Notes under the pieces: model-generated
Seen by the model: the letters and a program-made list of their open reading frames with translations, nothing else
What the model was told of the DNA's origin: nothing
Database searches by the model: none
Program-made: the position numbers and the translations under genes
Part shown: in pieces, positions 1-11,675 of the stretch
Position numbering within the stretch: the first letter of the stretch is position 1
How the letters are laid out: each line of letters starts with the position of its first letter
Origin: Allacma fusca
Taxonomy: Eukaryota > Arthropoda > Collembola > Symphypleona > Sminthuridae
Length of the DNA: 64,000 bases
Reading direction: 5' to 3'
Assembly (NCBI GenBank): GCA_947179485.1
Contig: OX359246.1
Span: 26,226,001 to 26,290,000, forward strand

Positions 1-235
1 TATTCTCGAGAGTCCAACTCAAGTCTTGTAGCTAACTTGTTTCGAAAATTGGTTATAGTGTTTTCAGGGAAATAATTATAAGATGCGTCGCTAAGCAAGG
101 TAACTGTGAATCCCGCCATGATGACATTGAATGATTGAATGAACGGTTATTACTTAAACATAATATTTATATATACAAATGTTTTTTTTTTATTATTTAT
201 CATGATTGGTTTTTACAATAGCAAAAATACAATAT

Positions 236-1822
236 TTAGAAAACAATCTCATGCTGAGATCCTGTGGAGAAAACATTCGTTTCTTGTATTTGTCGATCTG
301 CATCCTTCTTCAAACAGCAAACAGGAAGGCACCATGGACGTTTGAAAGCTTCATTTGAATTAAACCAACCAAACCCGCCACAGTAAACACAAAATGCTGT
401 ACCCCCAGCCTGTGCAACATAATACAGCTGTGCTATAGACTCTTGCTCATCAACTTTCCTAAAATCACCATCATTTAAAATAGCAGCAGTGTCATTATCA
501 TCATGGTCATTATTGTAATAACCCCAATGTGTTTTAAATGAATTGATACGGTAAGCCAAATCCATTGCTGCAGGAAACTTGGGTAAGTCTATTATCGTTG
601 TTTCTTTCGGAGCATCCAGATGATTTACCAGGTAGTGCGGCATATGGTTTTGATACATCGAAAACGAAATTGCTGGATCATAGGGTAATATAGCATTCAA
701 CCCTTTAATTCGAGCACCCCATATTGCCCGAAAATAGTCAAACTCTTTGCAATTGCACAGAAACGTTGGATGATATTCAGTCGGGAACTCTGGACATTCA
801 TGTTCCAGCATTATCGCAGCCATTTGTTCCACCAATTCATAAACGAATCGTTTTCGGGACCAATACCATTTCGCATCTTCTTCATGTTTCTTGTTAACCC
901 TCAATTCATAGCTTTTCTTAACACGAAGATACGCTTGTGGGAGAGGCTTCTTTTCTTCAACTGTTTCCTCAATCTTGGAATGAAATGTCGGTAAGGCTCC
1001 TTCCAACACAAGTTTTTTTCGATTACGTTCTGATTCACGATCTGGGATTCTTTGTTTTAAAGCACAAGTAGGTAGACACCATGGTCGAGTCATAGGATGA
1101 TGATTTCTAAATGAGCCATATCCGCCGCAATAAACACAGTACGCTGTGCCTCCAGCTTGCCCCACGTAGTATTTTTGAGACATATCTTTGCCTTTACGAT
1201 CGGTATGAGGCTTTCCATTATAGAAATGATCATCATTCCAGTTCACACTAAATGATTTTAATCGATATGCAAGATCCATTGATTTCGGGAATTTCGGAAG
1301 TTCTGTAACTGGTAATTGCTTAGGTGGTGATAGATGATTAATTAAAAACTGTGGGAACATGTTGCGGTAGTTCCGATAGTTGTGGGATTTGACCTTGTGC
1401 CTTCTGAACAAACGAACTTTAGTTCTCCATGTGCGTCTAAGAAATTCGAATTCTTTACAGTTGCAGAGTAGCGACAGCTGCAGTTGGTTGAATGGTTGTT
1501 GACATACATGATAGAACATGATAGCTGCCAAGTAGAGAATATACTCATGTAGATATCGTTTTTCTATCCAATACCGTTTTGCCTCAGCTACAAGCTCCAT
1601 GTCGATCTTCAAATCCAAATTTTCTTTCACACCAGAGATTTTTTCCTGTATTAATTCTTTTTTTTCCTTTTCTCCTTCACCATGGATTTTGGATTCCTCA
1701 GTCTCTTCATCGTCTTCAACAAGGATTGTCTCAATTCTTGGAATTTTTTTGGGGGATGGATCCCCTAATGGAAGCTCAATCACATCCGGAGATGCAGGTG
1801 GGTTTTCAAAATTTTCAGACAT
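236..1822 (-). CDS. Intronless gene with a tandemly duplicated Cys-rich domain, function unknown
   Basis: The single exon encodes 528 residues. I start at the ATG ending at 1822 because the frame continues 5' only through a TTG codon. I do not recognise the family. Residues about 1-75 are acidic and Pro-rich. Two related copies of a roughly 180-190 residue unit follow, at about 80-258 and 316-506. Shared features in order are AK-YW--KR, AAIM--H-C, LCNCKEF, NHL--PK, LPKFP--MDLAYR, YYV-QAGGTA-CVYCGG and RPWCLP-C. The last two blocks give C-x2-C-x16-C-x3-C in both copies, which looks like a zinc-binding knuckle. No signal peptide or membrane segment is visible. A TATA-like box lies about 100 bp 5' and a minus-strand AATAAA at 189-194. 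The lack of introns contrasts with all neighbours. It could be a retrocopy or a lineage-specific family; function cannot be assigned. Confidence 0.8.
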   Translation of the reverse strand: MSENFENPPASPDVIELPLGDPSPKKIPRIETILVEDDEETEESKIHGEGEKEKKELIQEKISGVKENLDLKIDMELVAEAKRYWIEKRYLHEYILYLAAIMFYHVCQQPFNQLQLSLLCNCKEFEFLRRTWRTKVRLFRRHKVKSHNYRNYRNMFPQFLINHLSPPKQLPVTELPKFPKSMDLAYRLKSFSVNWNDDHFYNGKPHTDRKGKDMSQKYYVGQAGGTAYCVYCGGYGSFRNHHPMTRPWCLPTCALKQRIPDRESERNRKKLVLEGALPTFHSKIEETVEEKKPLPQAYLRVKKSYELRVNKKHEEDAKWYWSRKRFVYELVEQMAAIMLEHECPEFPTEYHPTFLCNCKEFDYFRAIWGARIKGLNAILPYDPAISFSMYQNHMPHYLVNHLDAPKETTIIDLPKFPAAMDLAYRINSFKTHWGYYNNDHDDNDTAAILNDGDFRKVDEQESIAQLYYVAQAGGTAFCVYCGGFGWFNSNEAFKRPWCLPVCCLKKDADRQIQETNVFSTGSQHEIVF

Positions 1823-1917
1823 TTTGAAAAACTTTTTCAAAAAAAAATTGCTTTATTTGTGATAGTTTGGATAGAATTGAGAAGTGAATGGTGCTCTACA
1901 ATGGCAAAAACAAACCC

Positions 1918-1926
1918 CATATATAG
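1918..1926 (-). promoter_or_regulatory. Candidate TATA box for the duplicated-domain gene
   Basis: On the minus strand this reads CTATATATG, inside a C-rich/G-rich flank, about 100 bp upstream of the start codon at 1822. The spacing would put transcription start near 1890. This is inferred from position only. Confidence 0.4.
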
Positions 1927-3761
1927 GGGGAAACAAACTATTTTTGTTTTTTCATTATCAACTTACCGTATTTTTGGAGTGACCTCATTTAACCTGTAAA
2001 CGTTTTTCATCAAGGTTAGCAAGTCTCGAAGCATATACTTCTGTTTATAAATCAGCGCATTAACTACTCTGCCATATGATGTGGCATTAGTTACAATACG
2101 TTTTATTACTGATATATTACATGTGCTTTCAGTCTCTGTACCATGCGGGTAAGGGTATACATCCTTCAATCTTAACCTTTACCCTTGTTGTGCAGCCTTG
2201 AGTAATGTATGACCTTAAGCGTATACATGTATTATATATATATATATATATATACAACTTTCCCTTGTCATAACAAGGTCATAACCCTGGATTAGGGGAT
2301 TAAGGTCGCCTATACCTTCAACATGGGGCGTTTTTCCAAGCGTGGGCATACGTATAGCTACTACTTACAAAATTCCATATTATTTTATAGGTTATGAGTG
2401 GATTCTCTATACAATTCTGTCTGTATCTATATCTCAGCGTTACATAAATACAACCAGGGAAATTGAAAATTCATTGGTCAATATTCGTCTGGAGCATGGA
2501 ATTAGGGAAACCTGTTCTGCATCCTTTAACACTTGAGCTATCCGCAGGGACGGGGAGGATAACATTCCCTGCAGTTCATCTCGCTGATTTAAGAAACTTT
2601 GCTAAATCATTTATAAGGCTATAGTACACCTTTGCAAAATTAACCTCTCGTAGATAGATATAGATAGAGTCTATAAGAATTACTGAAAAAATTTACTCAA
2701 TTTCCCGGAGCTTATTGTAACACTGGGGTAATGGAAATTGCTATATAAACTGCGATGCTGTTCTTACTATAATATCTGTACGAGGTTGTTAGGGCTATTG
2801 AGTCCAAGTTTTCGTATCGTTAATTCAATTTAAGGGAGAAAGAATCGCCGCTCCAGATCAATAAGAAAGATCATTTGTGTATAGGTATAGGGCTCTATAA
2901 GTTCGGACTGTATGAAGTCAATTGCCTATAAAACAGTTCTTTTTCGGATGACTCGGAGAGAACGTGCTCAGCCTCAAGTGTGCTCAAAGTACACAACTTC
3001 GGGATAGTTTTGTACAGATTTTTTTCTCCTTTCCCTTTTTACTTCAGGCCTAGTTTTTCTCACGCACGGATGATCGAGTAACCATCCCCTGGAATGTCCA
3101 GCCTCACTGCGTACGGACAATCATGTAAAAATCAATAGGCTGTAGCTATAAGCCTAGTCGGTTTTAAGATCACACTAATAATTATTGAGATAAGGCCCTT
3201 CCCAAGATTCATAACAAGGAAATTAGATGAAACTGTAATACAGTCCTCGTTGATGTTACACGTTCTTGACAAGCCTGAAAAACAGAGCACTTTGTGATTT
3301 CATTACTTTGGCAATCTGCCACAACACATTTTATTACTGTGACATTTACGGCTGTGGCCAATCCAGCTTTTGAGGATCCCGTTTCAAATGACAAGATTAT
3401 CTATAGATATGGATACGTGACTATAATAATTATTATTGCATTTCACAATACAAATGAAGATTTTATGGTTGGCTATAAATCCATAGAGCAGATATAATTT
3501 ATAATAAGGTCATGGGAAGTGATATATTAGCAGTCCGACTATACATGTATCTACATGTTTTGTAAAAAGCATAGCATGTATCAGAAATGGGCTGAATATC
3601 TAATTTTTAACTGCTTCAGTGCAGCATCAAAAATAACATGGATTTTATCTTTGACGAAGCCGTTGACCATGTCAAGTCCTCAGAAAGAATGTCCCCAACG
3701 CTCGGCTGTAATAATTAAGAAATTACATTCACTATTGGGAGGTCAATAATATTTAATAATT
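1927..3761. other. Intergenic, no gene recognised
   Basis: Short ORFs here have no family resemblance or supporting splice sites. A (TA)n run sits near 2234-2254. I see nothing else that can be named. Confidence 0.5.
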
Positions 3762-5458
3762 TTAATGCTTCATTTTAAATATTGGAGGGGCTGACACTAA
3801 ATGAGACACTGACCTTTTCGAAGCCATTTCCCCCATGAGAGGTCCTCGTCTGCAGTCCCCACACTCATCTCGAAGGAACGAGATCCAATCACTACATTTG
3901 CATCCCACAAATTTACTCCCACGGATAGATCTTGCATATAACATCACGGCTTCTAAATGACTACAAGTAGCTGGGAATAAAAATATGAATTGACAATGTT
4001 CATTAATTTTTACACCTGTAATTCCCAGTTTGAAGGGAAATTCAAGGGTACTTTTGAAATAATTTGAGTGGACTTACAAAGGACATCCCCAACAATGGAA
4101 CTGCCGCAGTTATGCTGGAAACTACCACCATTCGGGAAAAAATCAGCATGACCTCCCAAACTAGACAGGCCTAAATAGCCTCGACTCACAGAGCCCATGT
4201 TAGTGTGGATGACATCCACAAATCGAGCATCCGAAGGGTCCAAAAGGTTTTCTGCCCCTCCACTTGAGAATCCTGGACCTGCTGGGTCTAGCCCTAAAAA
4301 ATATTATAAATTTCGTATAAGTTTACAAAAACTTGTTGTCTATTTATTCGTAGAATATTAAAAGTGTCTTAAATCTTTTTGTATTATTTTCTTTGAATTT
4401 ACCTGTTATTCGTCCAATTATATCACCAAGGTCATTCAACTCCCTTATTTGAGACCCGGTCACTCCGCCCAGATGAGCTCCAATCCCGAAGCCAATAATG
4501 TGAACCGCATCGTAAGTCCGGATGAAGCCGGAACGTTTGAGGAAACTAATGAAATCTGAAAGTCTCTTCCCTGCCATAGCCGTGTTCTCAACAGTATCAA
4601 AATAATTATCCTCACTAGCCAGCTGTTCCCAGCTCAAGCAGACAAGATTGATTGACTTCCTGGTTGACATGTAGGCTGTTGAGGGGGAATTACTTTCTTA
4701 GAATAATGAAATAATCTATAATTTTATTTCAAAACGGAAGCAATTTGTTACCACTGATCATTTGTGTGGCGAACACGTCTCGATCACAATTTCCCCTGTA
4801 GTCGTGTACGATCACTTTCAGAGGTTGGTTCAGACCCCAATGGGATGAGAAAAACGTGTCTGGTTTTGTGTCAGAGATGAGTTTTCCAATGATTGGGCTT
4901 TCAATTTACAGGGAATTTAATTACTTTCCAAACAGTTTCCTATTCCTTAAGCACATTACTATAATCGTAATGACAAACTTACAAAATCCATGATAATTAC
5001 TCCCTTTCTTTTTACCCTTACTTTGTAGGTGTGAAGAGGAAAAATCTTATGGAATTAGTGTCTTGACCCGCTCGAACGGCAGAGGTCATGGGCAGATAGC
5101 TCCTTGTACCTTCGGAATGGCTCTCACTTCCAGATGTTCCAGTTCCCGAATTTGAAGGATTAGTCTGCCCGAAGATGGACCTCAGGACGTACTCACCCGA
5201 CTCCAGTAACTGGGCTTTTGACTTCCCTGTCACCATTTGGTAGAAAGAGTCTGGAGGAAATTTTGGGATCTCAAAGTATTATTTTTTAAATAATTCTCTG
5301 AAGGTAATTATTAATTTAGACCATGAAAGCCTCCGTGAATGTAAAATAATTTAAAATTCGGATGTTGCAGCTTTACCAGGTTTCGAAGTGGTGTCAGTCC
5401 GAGAATGCCCAACTAATAAAATTAAAAGAATCATAACAGTCCCTGATGGGAATTCCAT
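3762..5458 (-). CDS. Secreted pancreatic-lipase-fold protein with the nucleophile Ser replaced by Gly
   Basis: Six exons (5377-5458, 5022-5250, 4752-4897, 4403-4675, 4078-4293, 3762-3970) splice to 384 residues. A hydrophobic signal peptide starts the protein. The arthropod lipase pattern follows: KLISDTKPDTFFS, KVIVHDYRGN, VHIIGFGIGAHLGG, RITGLDPAGPGF, DPSDARFVDVIHT, GHADFFPNGG and CSHLEAV. In active lipases the nucleophile elbow is G-H-S-L-G; here it is G-F-G-I-G, so residue 215 is Gly (codon 4485-4487). The triad Asp (245) and His (320) positions are kept. This is the same kind of change known in Drosophila yolk proteins, which use the fold without catalysis. I infer a secreted non-catalytic lipid-binding, storage or carrier protein. 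The weakest splice site is the acceptor at 4897. Confidence 0.85.
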
Positions 5459-6456
5459 AGTTTAAAAACTTGACAAAATTTGATCTCCAGAACTGAGATG
5501 GAACTTGTGCCATGAGCAGTCAAATAGATACTGAAGTCCCTCTAAAGGTTTAAAGTTCCTTGGTTTATTCGGGAACGGAAATACTGAACATGAAACATGA
5601 TTGCCCGGGTCAGTCACTCCCGTCATAAATACTATGACAGGGAGTTTTCTTCTAAAAGCAGAGCACTGGATTGTCCTAAAAATAGTACAAATCTAGTCAT
5701 TTTTGGAACCAGGCTTCCCACGAGCCCATGAACAATTAATGAGACGTCAAAAATTCATGGGCATTGAGGCTTGTCTGAATTATGAATCCTGGCCACGATA
5801 CGACGCAAAATGGAACATCTACAACGGTCAACTACAAATTCTCAAAATTTGCAAAATTTTGGGAACAAATCCGAAAATTTTTTATTTCTCATTGAAGTTT
5901 CCATTTAAAGGAGCATTTATTTTTTGCAAATTTTGGAAGCCTCTTTTGTTTGTAAAAGGTTTCCCACAGATGGTCATAATTGCTCCTTAAACCTGACGAA
6001 TGCAGGTGCTAGAGTTTATAAATTTATTTAGCTTTTTTTTTTTACCAGAATATACATATACTCACGTTCCCTTTTTTTTTACTTCAAATCTCATATGCAC
6101 GTAATTACATGTGACTATAATATGTAATGCATCGAATCGAATCCGTGCCACCTGCAACCTGGGAGCTGTAATTGGCCAGGAGCCGTTCCTTCATGGGTAA
6201 TAAATGTGAAGGACAAAAATAATTATCATTAAATTTTATTCATCATTTACATATGTACATAATGTATGTATGAGCCTATGTAATGAGAATCCGATGTCTG
6301 AATGTGTTGTAATTGTTATAGTTGAGAGTCAATTTACAAATTGTGAATATAATGACAAACATATAGCAGAGCTTCATGTTCCGAGGTAAATTTGTAAGGA
6401 GATCTCTATCAATAAAAATTTTATCGTGAATCCAGGAAACAGTAGCAAAAAAAAAA
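5459..6456. other. Intergenic, contains the 3' UTR of the next gene
   Basis: No conserved reading frame is visible. A minus-strand AATAAA at 6235-6240 is the likely polyadenylation signal of the membrane-protein gene that ends at 6457. Confidence 0.45.
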
Positions 6457-7949
6457 TTAGACATTAACACCCCGGAGGAGATCATTATGAAATCCCTCCA
6501 CATTCCCCGTCTGTAGTCGAAGTAGGTCCAGGGAAGGTTTGGACTGAGCAGTATTATGAAGAGGATTAGCAATGAATAATCTCTCCTCCGGACCCACCAC
6601 AGGATTAGGATTGAGGTAAAAATTAATCTCAGGTCGATGAGCTTTCGTAGCATTGTGCATGTTGTGATGAGTGGCTGCATTGCAGAGACACAGGTTCCGA
6701 TGGAAGTCTGCCGTGGCATTGATGCTATGTAACAAATCCGGGTAGGACTCGTCCAACTTGTGCTCCAAAAGATCCCCGGACACTGTCTGAGCGTATTTGC
6801 TCAGCTTGTCCTTATATTTGAGAACGACGACTGTGGCGAGGATCCGGTAGATGAGGATTCCGGAAGGCCAGTAGATCTGTGACACAGGGGTGGGCTCCAG
6901 GGTGGGTGGGAAGACTATTATTGCTTCGAAAACAATAAAGGCCAGGGTAGCTACCACCAGCCAGTAGTTACAATATTTGATGGATTTTTGGGGATTTTGC
7001 TGAGCTTCCGCCTATATTTAAAAAAAATCAACGAAGCCTACACTCCTTGCATGTATTTTAATTTCATGGAATAATTATCTCAAAGCCCAGGATTTATTTT
7101 TAATTCAATCCTTAATAAATGATCTCAATTGGTCATCATAACACCTCCTCATACACGTACCTTCTGTGTTGCCACAAACAGATGAATTGACACTATCATC
7201 CATATCTCAAAGATGAAACACGTTATGATGATTTTCCAGTACAGAAAAGGAACATCAGTTACTGTAATGGGGAACAAATTTCTAGTTTTTTTCAAATTCA
7301 GTAATTTATTAGAATCAGAAGTTAAACTACAAGACTCACTCAATTTTTCTACACGGAACAAGGGGGCTTTTGTGCCCTCAAAATTTTATTAGAGACTTTA
7401 TTTTTGAAATAATCATTAAATTTTTGCCCTTAAAGTTTTAAATATTTTTGCATTTGCCCCTAAAGTTATAAAATTTCTTAAATTTGCCCCTAAAGTTATA
7501 AAATTTCTTAAATTTGCCCCTAAAGTTATAAAATTTCTTGCATTTGCCCCTAAAGTAATAAATTGTTTTACATTTGCCCCTAAAGTTATAAATATTTTTG
7601 TATTTGCCCCTAAAGTTATAAATATTTTAGTAGGGTGTGCTACAATATGTGCACAAATTTGAGGAAATTTTTTTAAGGATTTATAACAGTTTTGCATATC
7701 TTACCTTCATCATTGAAAGGGTTGAAAAAGAACCCGAGCGTTGCTAAAATCTGAAAGTGACAAAATATTTGGGTGAAGGGTCCATGAGCATTGGACATTT
7801 TTAATGATGACATACAAAATGTACTGTGTTGCATTTTGACTATATATAAGTACAAAAAAAATCAAGGGACTAACCACATCCAAGACTGCCACAACTCTAG
7901 TGTAGTTGGCATACTTGACTAAGTTCCCGTTCCCTGTAAACATTTCCAT
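6457..7949 (-). CDS. Four-helix membrane protein, local family member 1
   Basis: Four exons (7875-7949, 7705-7750, 7161-7261, 6457-7011; phases 0, 1, 0) give 258 residues. I chose the ATG at 7949 because it matches the exon-1 layout of the three related genes in this window. Exon 1 plus exon 2 form helix 1 (YTRVVAVLDV then ILATLGFFF). Exon 3 is helix 2 and ends VATQK. The last exon starts with a hydrophilic stretch and C-x-YW, then holds helices 3 and 4 and a polar tail of about 110 residues rich in His and Asn. Exon 3 is 101 nt, identical in length to that of the gene at 40150-41584. Intron 2 holds a 30-bp minisatellite. I do not recognise the family beyond the window. A frame from 8072 that extends exon 1 upstream begins at GTG and is unlikely. 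Confidence 0.75.
7416..7640. repeat. 30-bp minisatellite in an intron
   Basis: The core TTTGCCCCTAAAGTTATAA recurs at exact 30-bp spacing from about 7453 to 7603, with a degenerate copy near 7423. It lies in intron 2 of the membrane-protein gene 6457-7949. Because 30 is a multiple of three, the gene strand stays open through the array and would encode a 10-residue repeat (ITLGAN core). Confidence 0.9.
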
Positions 7950-9378
7950 TGTGGCCCCCTCAATGACAGTGTCAAAGCTAAGTTGATGAGCAAATATCCA
8001 AGGAATTAGAAGAATGTACTCTACACTCCGCACATGGAATTTCCCTCGGTCCCTTACATTATTGTAAAGCACACTTTCTCTCTCTCTTTCTCTGTCTCTC
8101 TTTCCCTTACAATACCATTTACGGAGGAGAAGTCCGGAGGTACAATGTAAATGAATAATGGAAAAGGGACGAAGGGAGTAATCTCAAAGTAAGATGATAT
8201 TGATCGGAATTTCGGAAAGACCCGGGAGAGCTAATGGATAAGTCGATAAGAGGGAAATCCTCTTGGTATTTTCCCGGATGCCTTGGGATGCTTTCTTTTG
8301 CAGTGGAGGAAAACTCCACCGACCCGGGTTTCACTTGTCGGGTAACAGGTTGCTCTGTCCAATTTCATAGATTGTCCCCATAAGATATTCTGTACTTTTG
8401 CCCGGACTGGTATTTTATACAGGGTTTTTATTTTTTATGTAAATGCCAAGAATCAGAATAATATGCAGAAACAGGAGACTGATTTATGGAATTTTGTTGT
8501 TTATTAAATAATTATTATTAAATTCCGTGATAAAATTTACATACTGTTTTTACAACAACCCCAATTAAACGTTTGGTACCACTGATTTCCAGTCAAATAT
8601 GGAACACTGTCATGTTTCTTGTAAGCTTCGAAATTGCTACTGGAAACTTTTCCATGGGAAATGCTAATAAATATTATAAGCATGATTAAACATATTTATT
8701 ATTATTTAATTATTTGTGGCTTATCTGTCATCAGGTAGTAATTAATGCTCCCCTGTAAATACTTAAATTTGTTATACACATACCAGGGAGCGATTGTAGA
8801 TGGAGCAAGCGTACCGTCCCGGTTTCTGTACATATATGTATTTTCATGTGTTTATACGTGACCGCATATAATATTAGGAGGTCAAACGGATCTCATCTAA
8901 TCATCTCATTCAAAAACAATAGGCTTCTTACTTTTTATCTAATAAATACGTCTGTAAAAAAAATTTAATTGCTCCGATATCAATGCGCATGGCTTCGGCA
9001 GTTATCATGGCATCAGACAAGCAGACATATGTAGAAGCTGTAGACACCATGACATCCACAATTGTATCTTTCAGTTTCGTTTTGCCTCCACATAATTTTC
9101 CGTGAAAATATTTTTACTTTTTAGGTAATTAGTTTTAATCGGAGAGTGGAAAATACTACGTATTCATAGTTACTCGCACTCAGAGTCATAATACGATATT
9201 GTGAATGAGTGAAAATCGGGGTGGTTTGAAACAATTATTTTTATTAATTACTATATATGTAAAACTCTCGCATGTACGGATTGTTATAGTTTGAAGTAAC
9301 TACAATTTCATACAAGCATTTCAACTCATTGTCACCATCTAGAGGTTATCTAACAATATTGTAGAGTGGACTGTAAAA
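7950..9378. other. Intergenic, no gene recognised
   Basis: A pyrimidine tract (CT-rich, 8072-8106) lies just upstream of the membrane-protein gene. A minus-strand AATAAA at 9240-9245 probably ends the Kazal gene transcript. Nothing else is identifiable. Confidence 0.45.
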
Positions 9379-11024
9379 TCAAAGTCCATTTCCTTGCAAT
9401 GGCGGCGCTGGCTTCTCTAGATTTCCAACGGTAGATGGCGAGACGGCTGCTGGTTGGGTTGCCGGAAGTGTAGTTTGTGCTGGAGCTGGAGCGGATGCTT
9501 GACCTTTACCTTGAATATTTGCTTTATGAGCAGCAAGACTGAATGGTAGACTTGAAACAATTTGTTTGATTGCAAAAGGATTACCATGGCTTGGACTGTG
9601 ATCGTGGCCATGGTGATGACCAGCATTGCGACCACGATGATGACCATTATTGTGTCCATGATCATGACCATTATTGTGACCATGACCATGACCATTATTG
9701 TGACCATGACCATGACCATCATTGTGACCATGATCATGACCATCATTGTGACCATGATCATGACCATGTATTTCACCAACACCGCGTTCGTACCCATGAT
9801 CGCGATCATCATAACCATGGTGGTAACCGTGAACATGGTGATGGGGGTGATCATGATGGTGATAGTGATCGTGGTTGTGGTATTGATCGTGCAAGTGGTT
9901 GTGGTATTGATCGTGACCGTGGTATTGATCGTGACCGTGGTAGTGAACGTGACCACGACCATGTCTCAGTTCACGAGTGTGACCTCTGGACCGGGAGTAA
10001 GAATCCGACTCATCGTGATGTCGCCCTACGCCTCTCCCAGCAGGATGATCGGAAGATGGTTCCAAATGCATTGAGTCCACTTCATAGTCTTCACTCACCA
10101 GAGGGCTGTCTCCTCTCTTCAGCTTCATCCTTTGGACATTATGCTTCCTATTAAACCCTCTGCGACCCAGACGTTCCGAACTTTCAGAATCCGACTCACT
10201 GCTACTGTCCGAGGAATCATGTCTTATGAATTTGTTCTCTCTCCCTCCCCAGTCTGGTCTTCTCCCCAATTGCCGAAGACGGAAGTTCCCTTCAAGCTTC
10301 CTTTTGTGGGAACGAGGTGTGGAACGTCGGCCGAAAATCGTACAAGGTACTTCCTTCAAATCTAAAACCAGAAGCAATTTCATTTTCTACACCGAAGCCA
10401 ATAAAATAGCGCACATTTTTGAAGAAGTACTGTACCTGGGATTTGTTTCAGGGCGCATTTAAACTGGCATGCGTTCCCGTAGGTGGCACCGTCCGAAGCG
10501 CAGATTGGTTGCAGGATCCGATTACACTTGCACAACTTAAGATTCAAGGGTTGGGGAATCTTCGATGGGGTTTGTACGGGTGCGCATGGTGCCTCGTTAA
10601 TATTGCTTTCTACGCCAGAAAAAAGTTCCAGTATAGGATTTCATGAAACATTTTGGTCAAAATTGCATTTCAAATTAGGAATCACCTCCCCATTACCATA
10701 CGTTACTTTCTTGCTAAAAATTGTCTACATTTTTTTGCTACAAAAATTTTATAAGCAACTTCCAGGGTTACAATTGGTTTGTAACCGATGCTGACTTTTT
10801 ATTGAGCGGAACATTAAAAAATAGTTACATTCTGTACCTGGATTTTTATGCTGAGCACACTCCAGCTCACAAAGGTTTAAATATTGCTTTCCATCGGATC
10901 CGCAAATCCGGTGCTCAAAATCTGTGCATTTACAGGGCTCAAGAGAAGTAGGATCCGCAGGTCCGGCAGATACGCCCCAAACCAGAGGGAGTATCCCAAA
11001 TATGATCCTAAACGTTGTTCGCAT
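9379..11024 (-). CDS. Secreted double-Kazal protein with a long His-rich tail
   Basis: Three exons (10838-11024, 10436-10609, 9379-10361; both introns phase 1) give 447 residues. A signal peptide (MRTTFRIIFGILPLVWGVSA) is followed by two Kazal-type domains: CKC...ICGSDGKQYLNLCELEC and CKC...PICASDGATYGNACQFKC, each with the six-Cys spacing and the S-D-G-x-x-Y loop. The second domain's last Cys is in exon 3 (EVPC). The remaining roughly 300 residues begin Arg/Ser-rich, then become a His/Gly/Asp/Asn tail with repeats such as HGHDHGHNDGH and HDQYH, and finish with an Ala/Pro-rich end. Kazal domains inhibit serine proteases. The tail resembles metal-binding His-rich proteins. I infer an extracellular protease inhibitor with Zn, Cu or Ni binding or pH-sensing capacity. 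Confidence 0.85.
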
Positions 11025-11675
11025 CTTGAACTAAAGCTAGGAACTGATGGAAATACATTCTTCTTACAAGTCAAAGCAGCAGCCAAACAATATAACAAGT
11101 GCAGATCAATTAAATCCCATTCATTGAATGCACTTGAATGAACGCGGAAATGAATTTGTTTTCAATCATTGCAAATCATACAGCATTGTTTCCAGTGTTT
11201 GAAATGAGTTTACCGAGAATTTTTGATCTTCTGGAGGTAATGCTTGATGCAGCTATTGCTCCGAAATTACAAAACCTAATGTGAATTAAATGCGTTGATT
11301 TTTTTATACTTTAATTTTATTCAATAATAAAAGCATAGCAAGTAACAAATTTTTTTTTGTATCTTTTGGTTTGATATTTTCGCAAGAGCACTGCAACTGT
11401 ATGTTTCCAGGTTTTATACATTTTTTTTCTTCTCCGTCGAGTACGCTTCCGCAGTCCCCCTTTAAAAGTATACGTTAAAGTATATAAGGGTAAAAATATT
11501 TGGACCACTCTGTTAACCATGATATAAGATTTAATAAATAATAGGAGCGTGCATGTGTAATTATATACCTTTATACTTGAAGCTCCTGCTGCCTTTAAAT
11601 GTGCTCTTGCATATAGGGTCAATTTACGGACACTACGTTTAAAAAAACTTTTGTGTACCAAAATCAGTAGTAAAT
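11025..11675. other. 3' UTR of the copine gene
   Basis: The interval between the Kazal gene start and the copine stop holds a minus-strand AATAAA at 11316-11321, suitable to end the copine mRNA. An open frame at 11317-11661 has no ATG start in a good context and no family resemblance. Confidence 0.45.

Noticed and set aside
6276..6719. 147-codon hydrophobic minus frame
   Set aside because: It overlaps the last exon of the four-helix gene in another frame, and the reading with phase-consistent splicing and family similarity is the 6457-7011 exon.
7876..8072. Upstream extension of exon 1 of the first four-helix gene
   Set aside because: It starts at GTG and the family layout places the start at the ATG at 7949.
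9417..10154. Long open frames on both strands over the His-rich region (Thr/Ile/Met-rich and His/Asp-rich readings)
   Set aside because: They are shadows of the CAT/GAT/GGT-rich Kazal-gene exon; only the minus frame with His/Gly continues the two Kazal domains through proper splice sites.
11317..11661. 114-codon Lys/Arg-rich minus frame
   Set aside because: It lies in the copine 3' UTR, begins at a non-ATG codon and spans the polyadenylation signal region.
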